Shown here: positions 1 to 9,378 of the stretch, piece by piece
Layout: each line of letters opens with the position of its first letter
How positions within the stretch are numbered: position 1 is the first letter of the stretch
Source of the DNA: Sulfurospirillum barnesii SES-3
GTDB taxonomy: Bacteria > Campylobacterota > Campylobacteria > Campylobacterales > Sulfurospirillaceae
Reading direction: 5' to 3'
DNA length: 64,000 bases
Assembly: GCF_000265295.1 (NCBI RefSeq)
Contig: NC_018002.1
Coordinates: 1,612,001-1,676,000 of the forward strand
Notes under the pieces: model-generated
Told to the model about the DNA's origin: nothing
The model's database searches: none
What the model saw: the letters and a program-made list of their open reading frames with translations, nothing else
Position numbers and translations under genes: made by a program

Positions 1-185
1 ATGCCCACCGCCTAGCAGAAGCAAAGAATCTTCTCGAGCATAATGACATGAGTGTACAAGAAGCAGCTTTACATGTAGGCTACAAAAGCCTCAGTCACTT
101 TAGCAAAGCCTTTAAAGAGTGCTATGGGATTTTCCCGATTCAACTTAAAAAAGAGCGCAAATATTTTTACAATACGTCTTTATAA
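1..185 (+). CDS. AraC-family transcriptional regulator, C-terminal fragment
   Basis: The last 60 residues of an AraC/XylS-type regulator run in frame from base 3 to the TAA at 183-185; the rest lies before the window. The visible part matches the second helix-turn-helix of the family: a segment RLAEAKNLLE, then SVQEAALHVGYKSLSHFSKAFKECYG and a Pro-containing tail. It would bind DNA. The target is unknown; the convergent SapC-family gene is the nearest neighbour. The LHV of the recognition region is encoded by a copy of the TACATGTA palindrome (70-77). Confidence 0.85.
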   Translation, partial: AHRLAEAKNLLEHNDMSVQEAALHVGYKSLSHFSKAFKECYGIFPIQLKKERKYFYNTSL

Positions 186-187
186 AA

Positions 188-213
188 AGCGTCTACATTG
201 ACATGTAAACGCT
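188..213. terminator. Stem-loop between convergent araC-type and sapC-type genes
   Basis: The arms AGCGT-c-TACAT and ATGTA-a-ACGCT pair around a TGAC loop, with one mismatch. On the minus strand the stem is followed by TTTTT, so it suits termination of the SapC-family gene. The right arm carries a variant of the window's palindrome (GACATGTA, 200-207). Confidence 0.55.
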
Positions 214-220
214 AATAAGC

Positions 221-910
221 CTATAATCCAAATCGCCTGATATTGCTCAGTGAAATGAGATGCGCTGTGATAAAAGGCATCGCTCCTTTTTTGCAGATGT
301 CAAGTTTTTTCTTCTCGCTTAGGTGGTTCAGTTTTTCTTCATTGAGCGTGAAAAAGCCGTTAATCGTATGGGATTTACCCTCTTCATCCAAAACAGTAGC
401 ACTCTTTTCCACCAAAAGTCCCCATGTATATAAATCTTTAATGAACGCACTGCATGCGTGCAATTCGCTTTGAACCTGTATCAGAAAATCCAACGTGTTT
501 TTGCTCAACTCACTGGGTGTTTTATCCTCTTTAAACAAAGCTCGTGCCTGATTGGATGCGCTCAATTCTTCCAAAGCCTCCTCTTCAATGCCTAAAGAAA
601 AGCCCTCTTTAGCTTCATTTTTAACCAAACTAAACGGATAACGTCTTAAAAAAGCAGGCAAGTATTTTCCTTTTTTAAAGCGACGATTTTCATCCAAATA
701 GACGTTTTTATCGTTAAATCCCAGTAAAGCGATGGCAAGCCAATCCCCCTCTTGATTTTTGGTAAATAAAATCGGATAGTCCTTGCACGCCTCGTAAAAC
801 TCGCCAATGCCCAAGGGCACGCTAATCATTGTCTCTAAATTGGGGTAACGCATTGCGTCATTGACGGCTTTTTTTTGATCGTGCGGTTGGTTGATAATAT
901 GCAATGCCAT
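221..910 (-). CDS. SapC family protein
   Basis: This 229-residue protein matches the SapC family (named from Campylobacter S-layer loci). Visible hallmarks are the ACKDYPILFTK segment near residues 41-51, a hydrophobic ALLGFNDKNVYLD stretch, and YLPAFLRRYPFSL around residues 83-95. There is no signal peptide or membrane segment. The family's biochemical role is poorly defined, so none is assigned. The ATG at 910 has a GAGGAAC ribosome-binding site about 10 nt upstream. It stands alone between the acs terminator and the convergent AraC-type gene. Confidence 0.8.
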   Translation of the reverse strand: MALHIINQPHDQKKAVNDAMRYPNLETMISVPLGIGEFYEACKDYPILFTKNQEGDWLAIALLGFNDKNVYLDENRRFKKGKYLPAFLRRYPFSLVKNEAKEGFSLGIEEEALEELSASNQARALFKEDKTPSELSKNTLDFLIQVQSELHACSAFIKDLYTWGLLVEKSATVLDEEGKSHTINGFFTLNEEKLNHLSEKKKLDICKKGAMPFITAHLISLSNIRRFGL

Positions 911-988
911 GGGTTATGTTCCTCTAAATAATTGAAGTCTGTGTGATTATCATACCATTTTTGGGAGACGTTTTGACTGGAAAAAGAG

Positions 989-1025
989 AAAAAAAAAGGA
1001 GCAGTCACATTTTACATGTAACCGC
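989..1025 (-). terminator. Intrinsic terminator after acs
   Basis: On the minus strand, GCGGTTACAT and ATGTGACTGC pair over ten positions (two G-U) around a GTAAA loop (1001-1025). A run of nine T (complement of 989-997) follows a few bases later. The palindrome copy at 1013-1020 forms half of the stem. Confidence 0.8.
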
Positions 1026-1034
1026 TTTGAGGCA

Positions 1035-2981
1035 TTAAAATTGAACGAGGTTTTGGATTTTCTCCACAATACTTGGATCTTCTAAGGTTGAAATATCCTG
1101 CGTAATAGGCTCTTTTTTGGCGATAGAGCGCAAAATACGACGCATGATTTTTCCACTTCTGGTTTTTGGAAGTCCTGGAACGAAACGAATCGCATCCAGT
1201 TTTGCGATATTTCCAATTTCTTTTACGATGAGCTTGTTAAGCTCTTGAATCATATAGACCTCTTCGCTAATGCTATCGGTACCCTTAATGACAATGTACG
1301 CAAAAATACCCTCACCTTTAATCGGATCAGGACGTCCAACAACGGCAACCTCAGCGACGTTTTCATGGTGACCCAGTACCGCTTCAATCTCAGCTGTGCC
1401 AATTCTATGCCCTGAGACGTTGATAACATCATCGGTTCGACCTGTAATGACAATGTAGCCATCATCATCATACATCGCACCATCGCCTGAGAAATAGACA
1501 GGTTTGCCATCTTTCTTGCAATCTCCAAAATAGGACTTCACAAAACGCTCAGGATCGCCCCAAATCGTACGAATCATAGAAGGCCAAGGCTTTGTGATAC
1601 ACAAAAATCCTTTTTCACCCCTAGGCGTTGGGTTACCATATTCATCAATAATTTCTGCTTTAATTCCAGGAAGTGGAAATGTCGCAGAACCAGGTTTAAT
1701 CGGAGTAGCCCCTGGAAGTGGCGTAATCATATGCCCACCCGTCTCCGTTTGCCACCATGTATCCACAATCGGGCATTTTCCTCCACCAATTTGCTCATAG
1801 TACCACATCCACGCATCAGGATTAATTGGCTCTCCCACCGTTCCTAACACTTTCAGTGAGCTTAAATCATACTTGCTTGGCGCATCCGCTCCTTCTTTAT
1901 GCAGCAAGCGAATCGCTGTTGGTGCGGTGTAAAACTGATTGACACGGTGCTCTTCGATCATACTCCACCATCTGCCTACATCAGGAAAGGTTGGAACGCC
2001 CTCATACATAATGGTCGTTGCACCCATCGCCAAAGGTCCATAAACAATGTACGTATGCCCTGTGATCCAACCCACATCTGCCGTACACCAGAACGTATCG
2101 TTTTCTTTTACATCAAAAACGTGTTCCATTGTGTATTGCGCCCAAAGAATGTAGCCCGCACTGGAGTGTTGAACCCCTTTTGGCTTGCCCGTACTTCCTG
2201 AGGTGTAAAGTAAAAAAAGTGGGTCTTCAGCGTCCATCCACTCAGGTTCACAGTACTGAGACTCTTGCATAATAATTTCGTTGTAAACATAGTCTCGACC
2301 ACGAACGTACTCAATGTCTTCAAAGTTACGCTGAACAATTAACACTTTTTCACAACACTCACACCCCTCTTTTAAAGCCTCATCGACCATTGGTTTTAAC
2401 ATATAAGGTTTGCCACGACGAAAGGCTCCATCGGCAGTAATAACCAATTTTGCTTGTGCATCTTGAACACGATCACGCAATGCCTCTGCAGAAAATCCAC
2501 CAAAAACCACTGAGTGAATCGCACCAATTTTGGCACACGCCAACATCGCAAACGCCGCTTCAGGAATCATTGGCATATAAAGCACAACACGATCCCCTTT
2601 TTGAATACCAAATTTATTGCGCATCAAGTTTGCCAAACGATTGACACGGTAAAAAAGTTGCAAGTAGGTAATAATACGGCGTTGCCCATCTTCACCCTCC
2701 CAAATAATGGCAGCTTTGTTTTTACGTGAATTGAGATGTCGCCCCAAACATTGATGGGTCACATTGATTTTTCCACCCTCGAACCACTTGTAAAACGGAG
2801 CATTGTCATCATTTAAAACCCTATCATACGGTTTAAACCACTCTAGTTTTTCACGTGCAAGTTTGTCCCAGTAGCCCTCAAAATCTTCATCTGCTTGAAT
2901 ACAAAGCTCTTTATATTCACACATATTTTTAATTCTAGCTTCCCTACTGAGGGCTCTGTTTGGTTCGAAAAGTTGTGACAT
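1035..2981 (-). CDS. acs: Acetyl-CoA synthetase (AMP-forming)
   Basis: Acs activates acetate with ATP and CoA to acetyl-CoA through an acetyl-AMP intermediate. The 648-residue length is typical of the family. The AMP-binding loop [12 protein letters not shown] lies at about residues 259-270, a WWQTETGG motif lies mid-protein, and the C-terminal [11 protein letters not shown] holds the lysine that is acetylated in characterised Acs enzymes. It is the last gene of a minus-strand acetate locus (sensor kinase, regulator, DUF485, actP, acs). It is separated from actP by a stem-loop and a second inverted repeat, so it may also have its own control. It contains no copy of the window's palindrome. 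Confidence 0.97.
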   Translation of the reverse strand: MSQLFEPNRALSREARIKNMCEYKELCIQADEDFEGYWDKLAREKLEWFKPYDRVLNDDNAPFYKWFEGGKINVTHQCLGRHLNSRKNKAAIIWEGEDGQRRIITYLQLFYRVNRLANLMRNKFGIQKGDRVVLYMPMIPEAAFAMLACAKIGAIHSVVFGGFSAEALRDRVQDAQAKLVITADGAFRRGKPYMLKPMVDEALKEGCECCEKVLIVQRNFEDIEYVRGRDYVYNEIIMQESQYCEPEWMDAEDPLFLLYTSGSTGKPKGVQHSSAGYILWAQYTMEHVFDVKENDTFWCTADVGWITGHTYIVYGPLAMGATTIMYEGVPTFPDVGRWWSMIEEHRVNQFYTAPTAIRLLHKEGADAPSKYDLSSLKVLGTVGEPINPDAWMWYYEQIGGGKCPIVDTWWQTETGGHMITPLPGATPIKPGSATFPLPGIKAEIIDEYGNPTPRGEKGFLCITKPWPSMIRTIWGDPERFVKSYFGDCKKDGKPVYFSGDGAMYDDDGYIVITGRTDDVINVSGHRIGTAEIEAVLGHHENVAEVAVVGRPDPIKGEGIFAYIVIKGTDSISEEVYMIQELNKLIVKEIGNIAKLDAIRFVPGLPKTRSGKIMRRILRSIAKKEPITQDISTLEDPSIVEKIQNLVQF

Positions 2982-3015
2982 TTTTTCTATCCTTTTAATA
3001 AAATTAGACTTTTAA

Positions 3016-3045
3016 CCCAACACGACTACTATCAATTGTGTTGGG
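3016..3045. promoter_or_regulatory. Inverted repeat in the acs upstream region
   Basis: CCCAACAC and GTGTTGGG are perfect 8-bp arms separated by 14 bases, lying 35-64 bp upstream of the acs start. The spacing and symmetry would suit an operator for a dimeric regulator or an mRNA leader hairpin. No T-tract follows immediately, so it is not a convincing terminator. The binding partner is unknown. Confidence 0.4.
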
Positions 3046-3053
3046 ACAAAAGT

Positions 3054-3078
3054 TTCACAGGCTAAAAAAGCCTGTGAA
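3054..3078 (-). terminator. Stem-loop after actP
   Basis: The perfect 10-bp arms TTCACAGGCT and AGCCTGTGAA enclose five bases of loop, 14 nt past the actP stop. On the minus strand a short T-rich stretch (ACTTTTG) follows. It probably lowers read-through from actP into acs. Confidence 0.6.
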
Positions 3079-3091
3079 CATTCCTTAAAAC

Positions 3092-4732
3092 TTAGTGGCC
3101 AGAGGCTCCCTCTGCACCAATACCTGTTTGTGAGCGAATAAACTGATGCTCATACGCTGCATGTTCTCTTTTAGCATCCTCACTCTTATCCATTAAAGAA
3201 AACAACCAGATACCTAAAAACGCTATTGTGACAGAGAAAATCGCTGGGTTTCCGTAAGGATAGATAGCTGTTTTATAGCCTAAAATATCCACCCAAACCG
3301 CTTTACTTAAAATAACCAAAACCACGGCGGTCAAAAGTCCTAAACCTCCACCCCATACAGCACCTTTGGTTGTCAATTTACCCCAGAACATTGAGAGAAA
3401 AAGAATAGGAAAGTTTGCACTTGCTGCAATGGCAAACGCCAAACCAACCATGAACGCAATGTTCTGCTTTTCAAACGCAATGCCTAAAATAATCGCCAAA
3501 ATCCCTAAGGCAATGGTCGAGTATTTAGAGACTTTCATCTCTGTCATCTCATCCGCACGCCCTCTTGCAAAAACATTGGCGTACAAATCATGGCTAACCG
3601 CACTTGCCCCTGCCAATGTAAGTCCAGAGACAACCGCTAATATCGTTGCAAAAGCCACGGCTGAGATAAATCCTAAGAAAATGTTACCGCCAATAGCATG
3701 GGCTGTATGAATCGCCGCCATGTTACCACCACCGATGATGCCGCCTTTTATCGTATCAAGGTACTCTGGATTGCCCGTTAAAAGGATAACCGCACCAAAA
3801 CCAATGATAAAGGTCAAGATATAAAAATACCCAATAAACCCTGTCGCAAAGAAGACAGATTTCCGTGCTTCTTTGGCATCACTGACCGTAAAGAAACGCA
3901 TCAAGATATGCGGAAGCCCTGCGGTTCCAAACATCAACGCAATACCCAAACTAATGGCAGAGATAGGATCACTTACCAAGCCCCCTGGCGCCATGATAGC
4001 ATTTGTTTTTTTAAGCTCAACCGCTTTAGCAAACAAACTCTCAAAGCTAAAACCCACTTTGTACATAATCATGATTGCCATAAACGTAGCCCCTGAGAGC
4101 AATAATACAGCCTTAATAATTTGTACCCATGTGGTTGCAAGCATGCCACCAAATGTTACATAAAGTATCATCAAAATGCCCACCATAATAACCGCATACT
4201 CATAATCCATACCAAACAAGATTTGAATTAACTGTCCAGCACCCACCATCTGTGCAATCAAGTACAGTGCAACCGTAGCCAATGACCCCGATGCCGCAAG
4301 CGTACGAATCGGCGTTTGCTTTAATCGATACGATGCAACGTCTGAAAAAGTATATTTTCCTAAGTTTCTAAGCTGTTCAGCGACTAGGAAAAGGATGATA
4401 GGCCAACCGACCAAAAAGCCAATCGAATAAATCAAGCCATCAAAACCTTTCATATAAACAAGCCCTGAAATTCCCAAAAATGATGCCGCTGACATATAAT
4501 CACCCGCAATGGCTAAGCCGTTTTGAAAGCCTGTAATGCCACCACCTGCAGTATAAAAATCTTTAGCCGTTTTGGTTCTTCGTGCTGCCCAGTAGGTAAT
4601 GCCCAGTGTGGCAAGAACAAAAATTAAAAACATGGCAATGGCTGCAATATTCAAATCACGTCTACCGCTAAATTGAGCGTCTGCTGCAAAAAGAGCACTT
4701 GAAAGTGCCAAAAAAACGAAACCCCATTTCAT
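3092..4732 (-). CDS. actP: Cation/acetate symporter ActP (sodium:solute symporter family)
   Basis: This 546-residue inner-membrane transporter imports acetate with a cation. An N-terminal hydrophobic segment ending FAADAQ resembles the cleavable leader of ActP proteins. About thirteen further hydrophobic helices follow, with SSF-family signatures ([24 protein letters not shown] near residues 65-88, [12 protein letters not shown] mid-protein). Its ATG overlaps the stop of the upstream DUF485 gene by 4 nt, which indicates translational coupling. With acs downstream it forms an uptake-plus-activation pair. Confidence 0.94.
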   Translation of the reverse strand: MKWGFVFLALSSALFAADAQFSGRRDLNIAAIAMFLIFVLATLGITYWAARRTKTAKDFYTAGGGITGFQNGLAIAGDYMSAASFLGISGLVYMKGFDGLIYSIGFLVGWPIILFLVAEQLRNLGKYTFSDVASYRLKQTPIRTLAASGSLATVALYLIAQMVGAGQLIQILFGMDYEYAVIMVGILMILYVTFGGMLATTWVQIIKAVLLLSGATFMAIMIMYKVGFSFESLFAKAVELKKTNAIMAPGGLVSDPISAISLGIALMFGTAGLPHILMRFFTVSDAKEARKSVFFATGFIGYFYILTFIIGFGAVILLTGNPEYLDTIKGGIIGGGNMAAIHTAHAIGGNIFLGFISAVAFATILAVVSGLTLAGASAVSHDLYANVFARGRADEMTEMKVSKYSTIALGILAIILGIAFEKQNIAFMVGLAFAIAASANFPILFLSMFWGKLTTKGAVWGGGLGLLTAVVLVILSKAVWVDILGYKTAIYPYGNPAIFSVTIAFLGIWLFSLMDKSEDAKREHAAYEHQFIRSQTGIGAEGASGH

Positions 4733-5043
4733 TGTGCACTCCTTAAATCTTCCTTGATTTGAGCCGTCAAATCATCAAATTCGCCATTGGCTCTTTGCGT
4801 ATAAATACCCGTTAAAATAAACGCAATTAGAATCACCCCAATACCCACAGGAATACCAAGGGTTGTAACACCTTCTCCAATACGTATCGCAAAGAGATTG
4901 GGAGAAAAAGCAATTACAAGAATGAATGCATAGTAAACCACTAGCATCACAATGGCAAGTTTCCAAGCAAAACGACTTCGCTTTTGCACCAGTTCTGCAT
5001 ATTTTGGGTTAGTCTTGACTTTGTCGTAGATATTTTGACTCAT
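4729..5043 (-). CDS. DUF485 membrane protein (YjcH-like)
   Basis: This protein of about 104 residues has two hydrophobic helices (around residues 28-48 and 64-83) flanked by charged ends, as in DUF485/YjcH proteins, which nearly always sit directly upstream of actP. The ATG at 5043 is preferred over an in-frame ATG at 5076 because GAAGGAGC lies just upstream of it. It probably assists or modulates ActP in the inner membrane; that role is inferred from gene order. A hairpin with near-perfect arms CGACCTTAC/GTGAGGTCG (5068-5090) sits in its leader. Confidence 0.85.
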   Translation of the reverse strand: MSQNIYDKVKTNPKYAELVQKRSRFAWKLAIVMLVVYYAFILVIAFSPNLFAIRIGEGVTTLGIPVGIGVILIAFILTGIYTQRANGEFDDLTAQIKEDLRSAQ

Positions 5044-5203
5044 AAATGCTCCTTCATAAATTTGAACCGACCTCACAAAATGTAAGGTCGATCTTTAATG
5101 TCACAAGGGCATTCTAAAAGAGCAACGTAGCATTATCGTAGCATTTAAAAGAAGTGTGTAATTTTGTAAAAAATTATCTCTACAATGAGTATATTTGTAA
5201 CAA

Positions 5204-5881
5204 TTATCCTTTTTTCTCTGGATAATAGCGGTCAATTTTATAACCAACGCCTTTGAGGTTAATAATAAAATCTTCTTTTAAAAATTTACGAAAACGGCTA
5301 ATTTCTGCCCTAATGGTGGCGTTATCCACAGGTTCTTCGTTCCAAACGTAACTTCTAAACTTTTCAAAGTCTACTACGATACCAATATTCTCACACAACA
5401 ATGTTACGATTTGTAGCTGTTTTTTTGTCAGAACCTGCACGTTATTATTGTAAAAAAGCATCTGCTCTTCTTTGGAAAAAACATATTTTGGGCTTAAAAT
5501 GACATGGTGTAAATGCTTTATTTCATACGCTTTTTTAATCCTATCAATGCGAAGTCCCAACTCTTTGAGATGAAAAGGTTTTTTAAGATAATCAGAAGCC
5601 CCCAATTCAAAGGCATGGCTTATATCATCAATATCCACATTGGCGCTAATAAAAATTGTAGGATACGCTTGTTCAATGCTATTAAGCTCTTTTAACAGCG
5701 CTAATCCACTCATTTTAGGAATATTAATATCTAACACCAACAAATCAAAAACATCCTTACAAATAGCACTATACGCCTCTTCCCCATTTCCAAAAGCAAT
5801 CACCTTGTGCCCCAATGCTTCTAAATACTCTTCAATGGAGCTTCGAAGCATTGACTCATCTTCAAGCAGTAAAATCTTCAT
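5204..5881 (-). CDS. OmpR/PhoB-type response regulator
   Basis: The protein is about 225 residues. The receiver domain has acidic residues in LLLEDE, phospho-acceptor Asp at about residue 51 (LLVLDINIPKMSG) and the conserved Lys in YLKKPF. A winged-helix output domain occupies about residues 135-220 (LTKKQLQIVTLL, then VDNATIRAEISRFRKFL and GVGYKI). The ATG at 5881 is chosen because AGGAGAGGG precedes it and the receiver fold starts there; a longer in-frame reading from 5959 adds 26 unlikely residues. It overlaps the kinase gene by 20 nt and lies directly upstream of the DUF485-actP-acs genes, its probable targets. Confidence 0.92.
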   Translation of the reverse strand: MKILLLEDESMLRSSIEEYLEALGHKVIAFGNGEEAYSAICKDVFDLLVLDINIPKMSGLALLKELNSIEQAYPTIFISANVDIDDISHAFELGASDYLKKPFHLKELGLRIDRIKKAYEIKHLHHVILSPKYVFSKEEQMLFYNNNVQVLTKKQLQIVTLLCENIGIVVDFEKFRSYVWNEEPVDNATIRAEISRFRKFLKEDFIINLKGVGYKIDRYYPEKKG

Positions 5882-7355
5882 CCCTCTCCTTTTTAAAACG
5901 GTAGGTAAAACATGTTTTTTCTTCATGCGACACCACATCAATATCCACACCGTTTGCATCGCATATCTCTTTTACGATATTCAACCCTAGCCCAAAACCG
6001 CCTCGTGCTACATCTTCTCTGTAGTAGCGATTGAAAAGTTTCTCAGGTGCACGAATGGTTTCACCAGAGTTTTCAACTGTAAAAACAATGGCTTGCTTCT
6101 CTTCATAAAGCCTTACATGTAACGCATGATTTTCATAACTGTACTTAATCGCATTGGAGATATTGTTGTCGCAAATGCGTTGCAACTCAATCTCATTAAA
6201 AACAAGAAACACATCAGGCGCTATATGGGTCTTCATTTCCAATTTATTGCCCTCTGCCACATCTTCAAAATAGGCAACCCTTTGCAGCAAAAATGTTGAA
6301 AAATCGACCATTTTTTTCTCATAAATCACCCTGTCTTTTTTAACAATATACTCCAAATCGCCATAAATATTATCCAACACTTTCACGGCAGCTTCAATTT
6401 TAAGCAAATAGCGATTTTTTTCATATTTGAGATTGTACAAATCAATATTCATCAAAATAATCGATAAAGGTGTGTTAATTTCATGAATGGCATTTTTAAT
6501 AAAACGGTCTTGTTTTTCTAAGAGTTCTTTGGTGTACTCAACCGATTGTTTGAGTTCGTGTGTTTTTTGCACCACAATCTCTTCAAGCGAACTATTAAGC
6601 CCAAGCAAAGCACTGTTTTTACTCTTAATCTGCTCAATCATGGCATTGGCCTGACTCACAATTTCTTGAAACTCTTGAAATTTAATTTTCTCTGTATCAA
6701 TAAACTCATAATTTTGCGAAGCTTTTTTAAACGAAGCAATGATAAAGCGAATTTCTCGTCCCATCAATTCACTCACATAGCGGTATTCAATGGTGCTAAC
6801 CAAATACAAAAAGAGTGTGAGCATATAAATTTTAAGGACAAAATCAATGACTTTATCCTCGTAGGCTTTTTGATTGTGTGCTAAAACTTCCTCCACACCT
6901 TGCATCTTTACACCGCTACCCAAACGCCATTGCAAGGGTTCAAACACCATACTTTCGACACTATCATCCAAAAATGTTGCATTGGCATACGCAGGCGTGA
7001 CATACACAAAGGCTTGATTCGTTTTTTGGATAAACACATAGTGATGCGCACTTTCTTGACGCATCAGTGCACGTATGTCTTCGCCTATTTTTTGCTCAAT
7101 AACGCTCTCGTCTTCCTCTTTACTCTGCTCAAAACGGTAGCGTACGATGTCACTTAGAAAGTGTAAATTCTTTAAAGCACTCTTTTTTTGTTCCTCTTTA
7201 TAGCGCTCCCTTAGGGTTTCATTTTCCGCTTTAAAAGAAAGATACTCATTTAAGATAATCACGCCTGTTGCCACGAAAGCAAAGAGCAGTGCAAACACCA
7301 GCGCCATGAGATTTATCTGTTTAATGCTTTTATTGTTTTTATCTCGTAGTAACAC
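5862..7355 (-). CDS. Membrane sensor histidine kinase
   Basis: The protein has an N-terminal membrane helix (about residues 15-38), a predicted periplasmic sensor region of about 130 residues and a second helix near residues 172-190. A coiled-coil linker is followed by the dimerisation/phospho-acceptor helix with NAIHEINTPLSIIL (His is the phosphorylation site). The ATPase domain has NNISNAIKYS (N box) and GGFGLGLNIV (G box). The GTG at 7355 is the likely start because AAAGGA lies at the right distance; the ATG at 7361 abuts that site. The ligand is unknown; its position ahead of acetate genes suggests a carboxylate or energy signal. One palindrome copy is inside the gene (6114-6121) and one is just upstream (7366-7373). 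Confidence 0.9.
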   Translation of the reverse strand: MLLRDKNNKSIKQINLMALVFALLFAFVATGVIILNEYLSFKAENETLRERYKEEQKKSALKNLHFLSDIVRYRFEQSKEEDESVIEQKIGEDIRALMRQESAHHYVFIQKTNQAFVYVTPAYANATFLDDSVESMVFEPLQWRLGSGVKMQGVEEVLAHNQKAYEDKVIDFVLKIYMLTLFLYLVSTIEYRYVSELMGREIRFIIASFKKASQNYEFIDTEKIKFQEFQEIVSQANAMIEQIKSKNSALLGLNSSLEEIVVQKTHELKQSVEYTKELLEKQDRFIKNAIHEINTPLSIILMNIDLYNLKYEKNRYLLKIEAAVKVLDNIYGDLEYIVKKDRVIYEKKMVDFSTFLLQRVAYFEDVAEGNKLEMKTHIAPDVFLVFNEIELQRICDNNISNAIKYSYENHALHVRLYEEKQAIVFTVENSGETIRAPEKLFNRYYREDVARGGFGLGLNIVKEICDANGVDIDVVSHEEKTCFTYRFKKERDEDFTA

Positions 7356-7431
7356 TCGCATCCTTTACATGTAACGCCTTTATGAAAACTATTTTACCTT
7401 TTTTCACTCAAAAAACGATGCCACATTTTGG

Positions 7432-7437
7432 TATAAT
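7432..7437 (+). promoter_or_regulatory. -10 element for agmatine deiminase gene
   Basis: TATAAT preceded by GG lies 31 bp before the start codon, the normal form of a Campylobacterota sigma-70 promoter, in which the -35 box is weak. AAAGGAAG (7456-7463) is the ribosome-binding site for the ATG at 7468. Confidence 0.65.
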
Positions 7438-7467
7438 TGAAACCTTATCTCACACAAAGGAAGTCCA

Positions 7468-8460
7468 ATGAAACGAAGAATACCTGCTGAATGGGAAGAA
7501 CAAGAGGCGCTTATTGTTGTGTTTCCTCCAAAACAGAGCGATTGGTCACACTCCCTTGAAGAGATTCACCACTCTTATAGAGAATTTATTAGCAAAATTG
7601 CACGCTTCCAAAAATGCCTTGTGATTTGTGAGGATAAAACCGCTTTGGCAAATCTCCTTCCAAATCTGCAAAACATTGAGCTCATTCAGATGCAAACCAA
7701 CGATACATGGATTCGTGATTTTGGGGGCATTAATATCTACAAAAACCACAAACGCAAAACCTACGATTTTATCTTTAACGCATGGGGCAATAAATTTGAA
7801 GCCAACCTAGACAATTCAATTACCCAACAACTCTTTAAAGAGGGACACTTAAAAGGCAAACTCAAAAGCTTAGACTTTGTCTTAGAGGGAGGCAGCATTG
7901 ATAGCAACGGTCATGGCGTGATGCTCTCAACGGCGTATTGTCTTTTTGAAGAAAACCGTAACCCTGAGCTTTCAAAAAAGAAAATCAAAAAAACCCTCAT
8001 GCGACTCTTTGGCTTAAAAAAGCTTATTGTTTTAAAACATGGCGCACTGATGGGCGATGATACGGACTCGCACATCGACACGCTAGCACGTTTTATCAAC
8101 AAAAAGACCATTGCCTACGTGAAGTGCTACGACAAAGAGGACGAACACTACGAAGAGCTAAAAAAAATGGAAAAAGAGCTTCAAAAAACAGGCTACGATT
8201 TGCTGCCACTTCCCCTGCCCTCCGCCAAATATTTTAACAACCATCGCATTCCTGCAACCTACATGAACTTTGTGCTCATCAACAATGCCGTTCTTGTACC
8301 CATCTATTCTGATCCGTACGATGAAGAGGTGCTTGAAATCTTTAGAGCCTCTTTTCCTGAGCGTGAAATTGTTGGTATTGAATCTTCTGTGTTTATTCGA
8401 GAACACGGCAGTTTGCATTGTGCGTCTATGAACATCTACACACCCCGAGATGATGCCTAA
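7468..8460 (+). CDS. aguA: Agmatine deiminase
   Basis: The 330-residue protein belongs to the agmatine deiminase/peptidyl-arginine deiminase family, which converts agmatine to N-carbamoylputrescine and ammonia. Family marks are NDTWIRDFGG near residue 80, a LEGGSIDSNGHG segment, a GDDTDSHIDTLARF His/Asp segment, and the presumed nucleophile Cys at about residue 318 in GSLHCASMN. The next enzyme of the route, N-carbamoylputrescine amidase, is encoded at 11791, about 3.3 kb away on the same strand. The CDF gene starts on the base after its stop. Confidence 0.93.
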   Translation: MKRRIPAEWEEQEALIVVFPPKQSDWSHSLEEIHHSYREFISKIARFQKCLVICEDKTALANLLPNLQNIELIQMQTNDTWIRDFGGINIYKNHKRKTYDFIFNAWGNKFEANLDNSITQQLFKEGHLKGKLKSLDFVLEGGSIDSNGHGVMLSTAYCLFEENRNPELSKKKIKKTLMRLFGLKKLIVLKHGALMGDDTDSHIDTLARFINKKTIAYVKCYDKEDEHYEELKKMEKELQKTGYDLLPLPLPSAKYFNNHRIPATYMNFVLINNAVLVPIYSDPYDEEVLEIFRASFPEREIVGIESSVFIREHGSLHCASMNIYTPRDDA

Positions 8461-9360
8461 ATGACCTTACAAAAAAAAGCGACCCTGATTTCCAGTGCAA
8501 CAGCAACCCTTCTGATTATTATTAAGCTTTTTGTAGGACTTTTAAGCGGTTCTGTGGCGGTTTTAGCCTCCGCCATTGACTCTGTTTTAGATTTAATTGT
8601 CTCTGCGTTTAACTATTTTGCGATTGCAAAAGCGGAACAACCTGCCAATCAAACTTTTAATTACGGTAAAGGCAAAATCGAAGCCTTAGCTGCGGTGATT
8701 GAGGGAACGATTATTTGTATGTCGGGTCTGTTTATCTTGTATACCGCTACGAAAAAGCTACTCTACCCTGAACCACTTTTACATGTAAGCAGTTCTATTA
8801 TTGTGATGCTCATCTCCTTTGTGCTCACCCTCGCGCTGGTGGCGTTTTTAAATTACGTGGCGCACAAAACACGCAGCATGGTCGTCAAATCCGATGCGCT
8901 TCATTACAAAACCGATGTGCTCAGCAATGGGGCTATTTTACTCTCATTACTGGCAATTCATGCCACGGGATTTGAGATGATTGATGCCATTATGGGAATA
9001 ATTATTTCGCTTTATATTATGCATTCAGCTTACGAACTGATGAAAGATGGGGTCTATATTTTGCTTGATGCCTCATTGGAAAAAGAGCTTGTGCAGAAGA
9101 TTCAAACCATTATTTTAGATGAAAAAGAGATTAGCGATTTTCATGACTTAAAAACACGCACATCCGCTAATACCCATTTTGTGGATGTGCATTTAGTCTT
9201 TAGTCCTGGTATTTCTCTGCTTCGTGCCCACTACGCTGGGGATAAAATCGAAGAAAACATCAAAGCACTGGTTCCTGAAGCAGAGTGGGTTATCAACGCA
9301 CACCTCGACCCATACGATGATTCGGAGATGAACTCCCTTTTACATGTAAAAAAAGAGTAA
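8461..9360 (+). CDS. Cation diffusion facilitator family metal exporter
   Basis: This 299-residue protein has about six membrane helices followed by a cytoplasmic C-terminal domain of about 90 residues, as in FieF-like CDF transporters that export Zn or Fe by proton exchange. The transport-site residues are recognisable as DSVLD (helix 2) and HYKTD (helix 5). The motif that is usually FGHGK reads NYGKGK here, so the usual His is a Lys. It begins directly after aguA and converges on feoB. Two palindrome copies lie in it (8780-8787 and 9341-9348); the second encodes the LHVK of its last residues. The metal cannot be assigned from sequence. Confidence 0.88.
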   Translation: MTLQKKATLISSATATLLIIIKLFVGLLSGSVAVLASAIDSVLDLIVSAFNYFAIAKAEQPANQTFNYGKGKIEALAAVIEGTIICMSGLFILYTATKKLLYPEPLLHVSSSIIVMLISFVLTLALVAFLNYVAHKTRSMVVKSDALHYKTDVLSNGAILLSLLAIHATGFEMIDAIMGIIISLYIMHSAYELMKDGVYILLDASLEKELVQKIQTIILDEKEISDFHDLKTRTSANTHFVDVHLVFSPGISLLRAHYAGDKIEENIKALVPEAEWVINAHLDPYDDSEMNSLLHVKKE

Positions 9361-9378
9361 ATTCTTTTTACATGTAAA
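9339..9378. terminator. Palindrome-pair stem-loop between the CDF gene and feoB
   Basis: Two copies of TTTACATGTAAA face each other across 12 bases and give a perfect 14-bp stem (9339-9352 with 9365-9378). It spans the last codons of both convergent genes, so it could end transcription from either side. The stem contains A/T runs rather than a separate T-tract. Confidence 0.55.

Noticed and set aside
243-473. Plus-strand open frame opposite the SapC-family gene
   Set aside because: It is antisense to a clear family member, has no ribosome-binding site, and its residue mix looks like a shadow frame. Many similar frames opposite acs, actP, feoB, mfd and others were left out for the same reason.
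5203-5226. Terminator at the end of the response regulator gene
   Set aside because: ATTATCC/GGATAAT arms pair over 7 bp with a 10-base loop, but on the minus strand no T run follows.
5900-5920. ACATGT at other sites (e.g. in AAACATGTTT near 5910, CACATGTG near 45545, AACATGTC near 32370)
   Set aside because: These lack the flanking T and A of the core and were not counted as copies.
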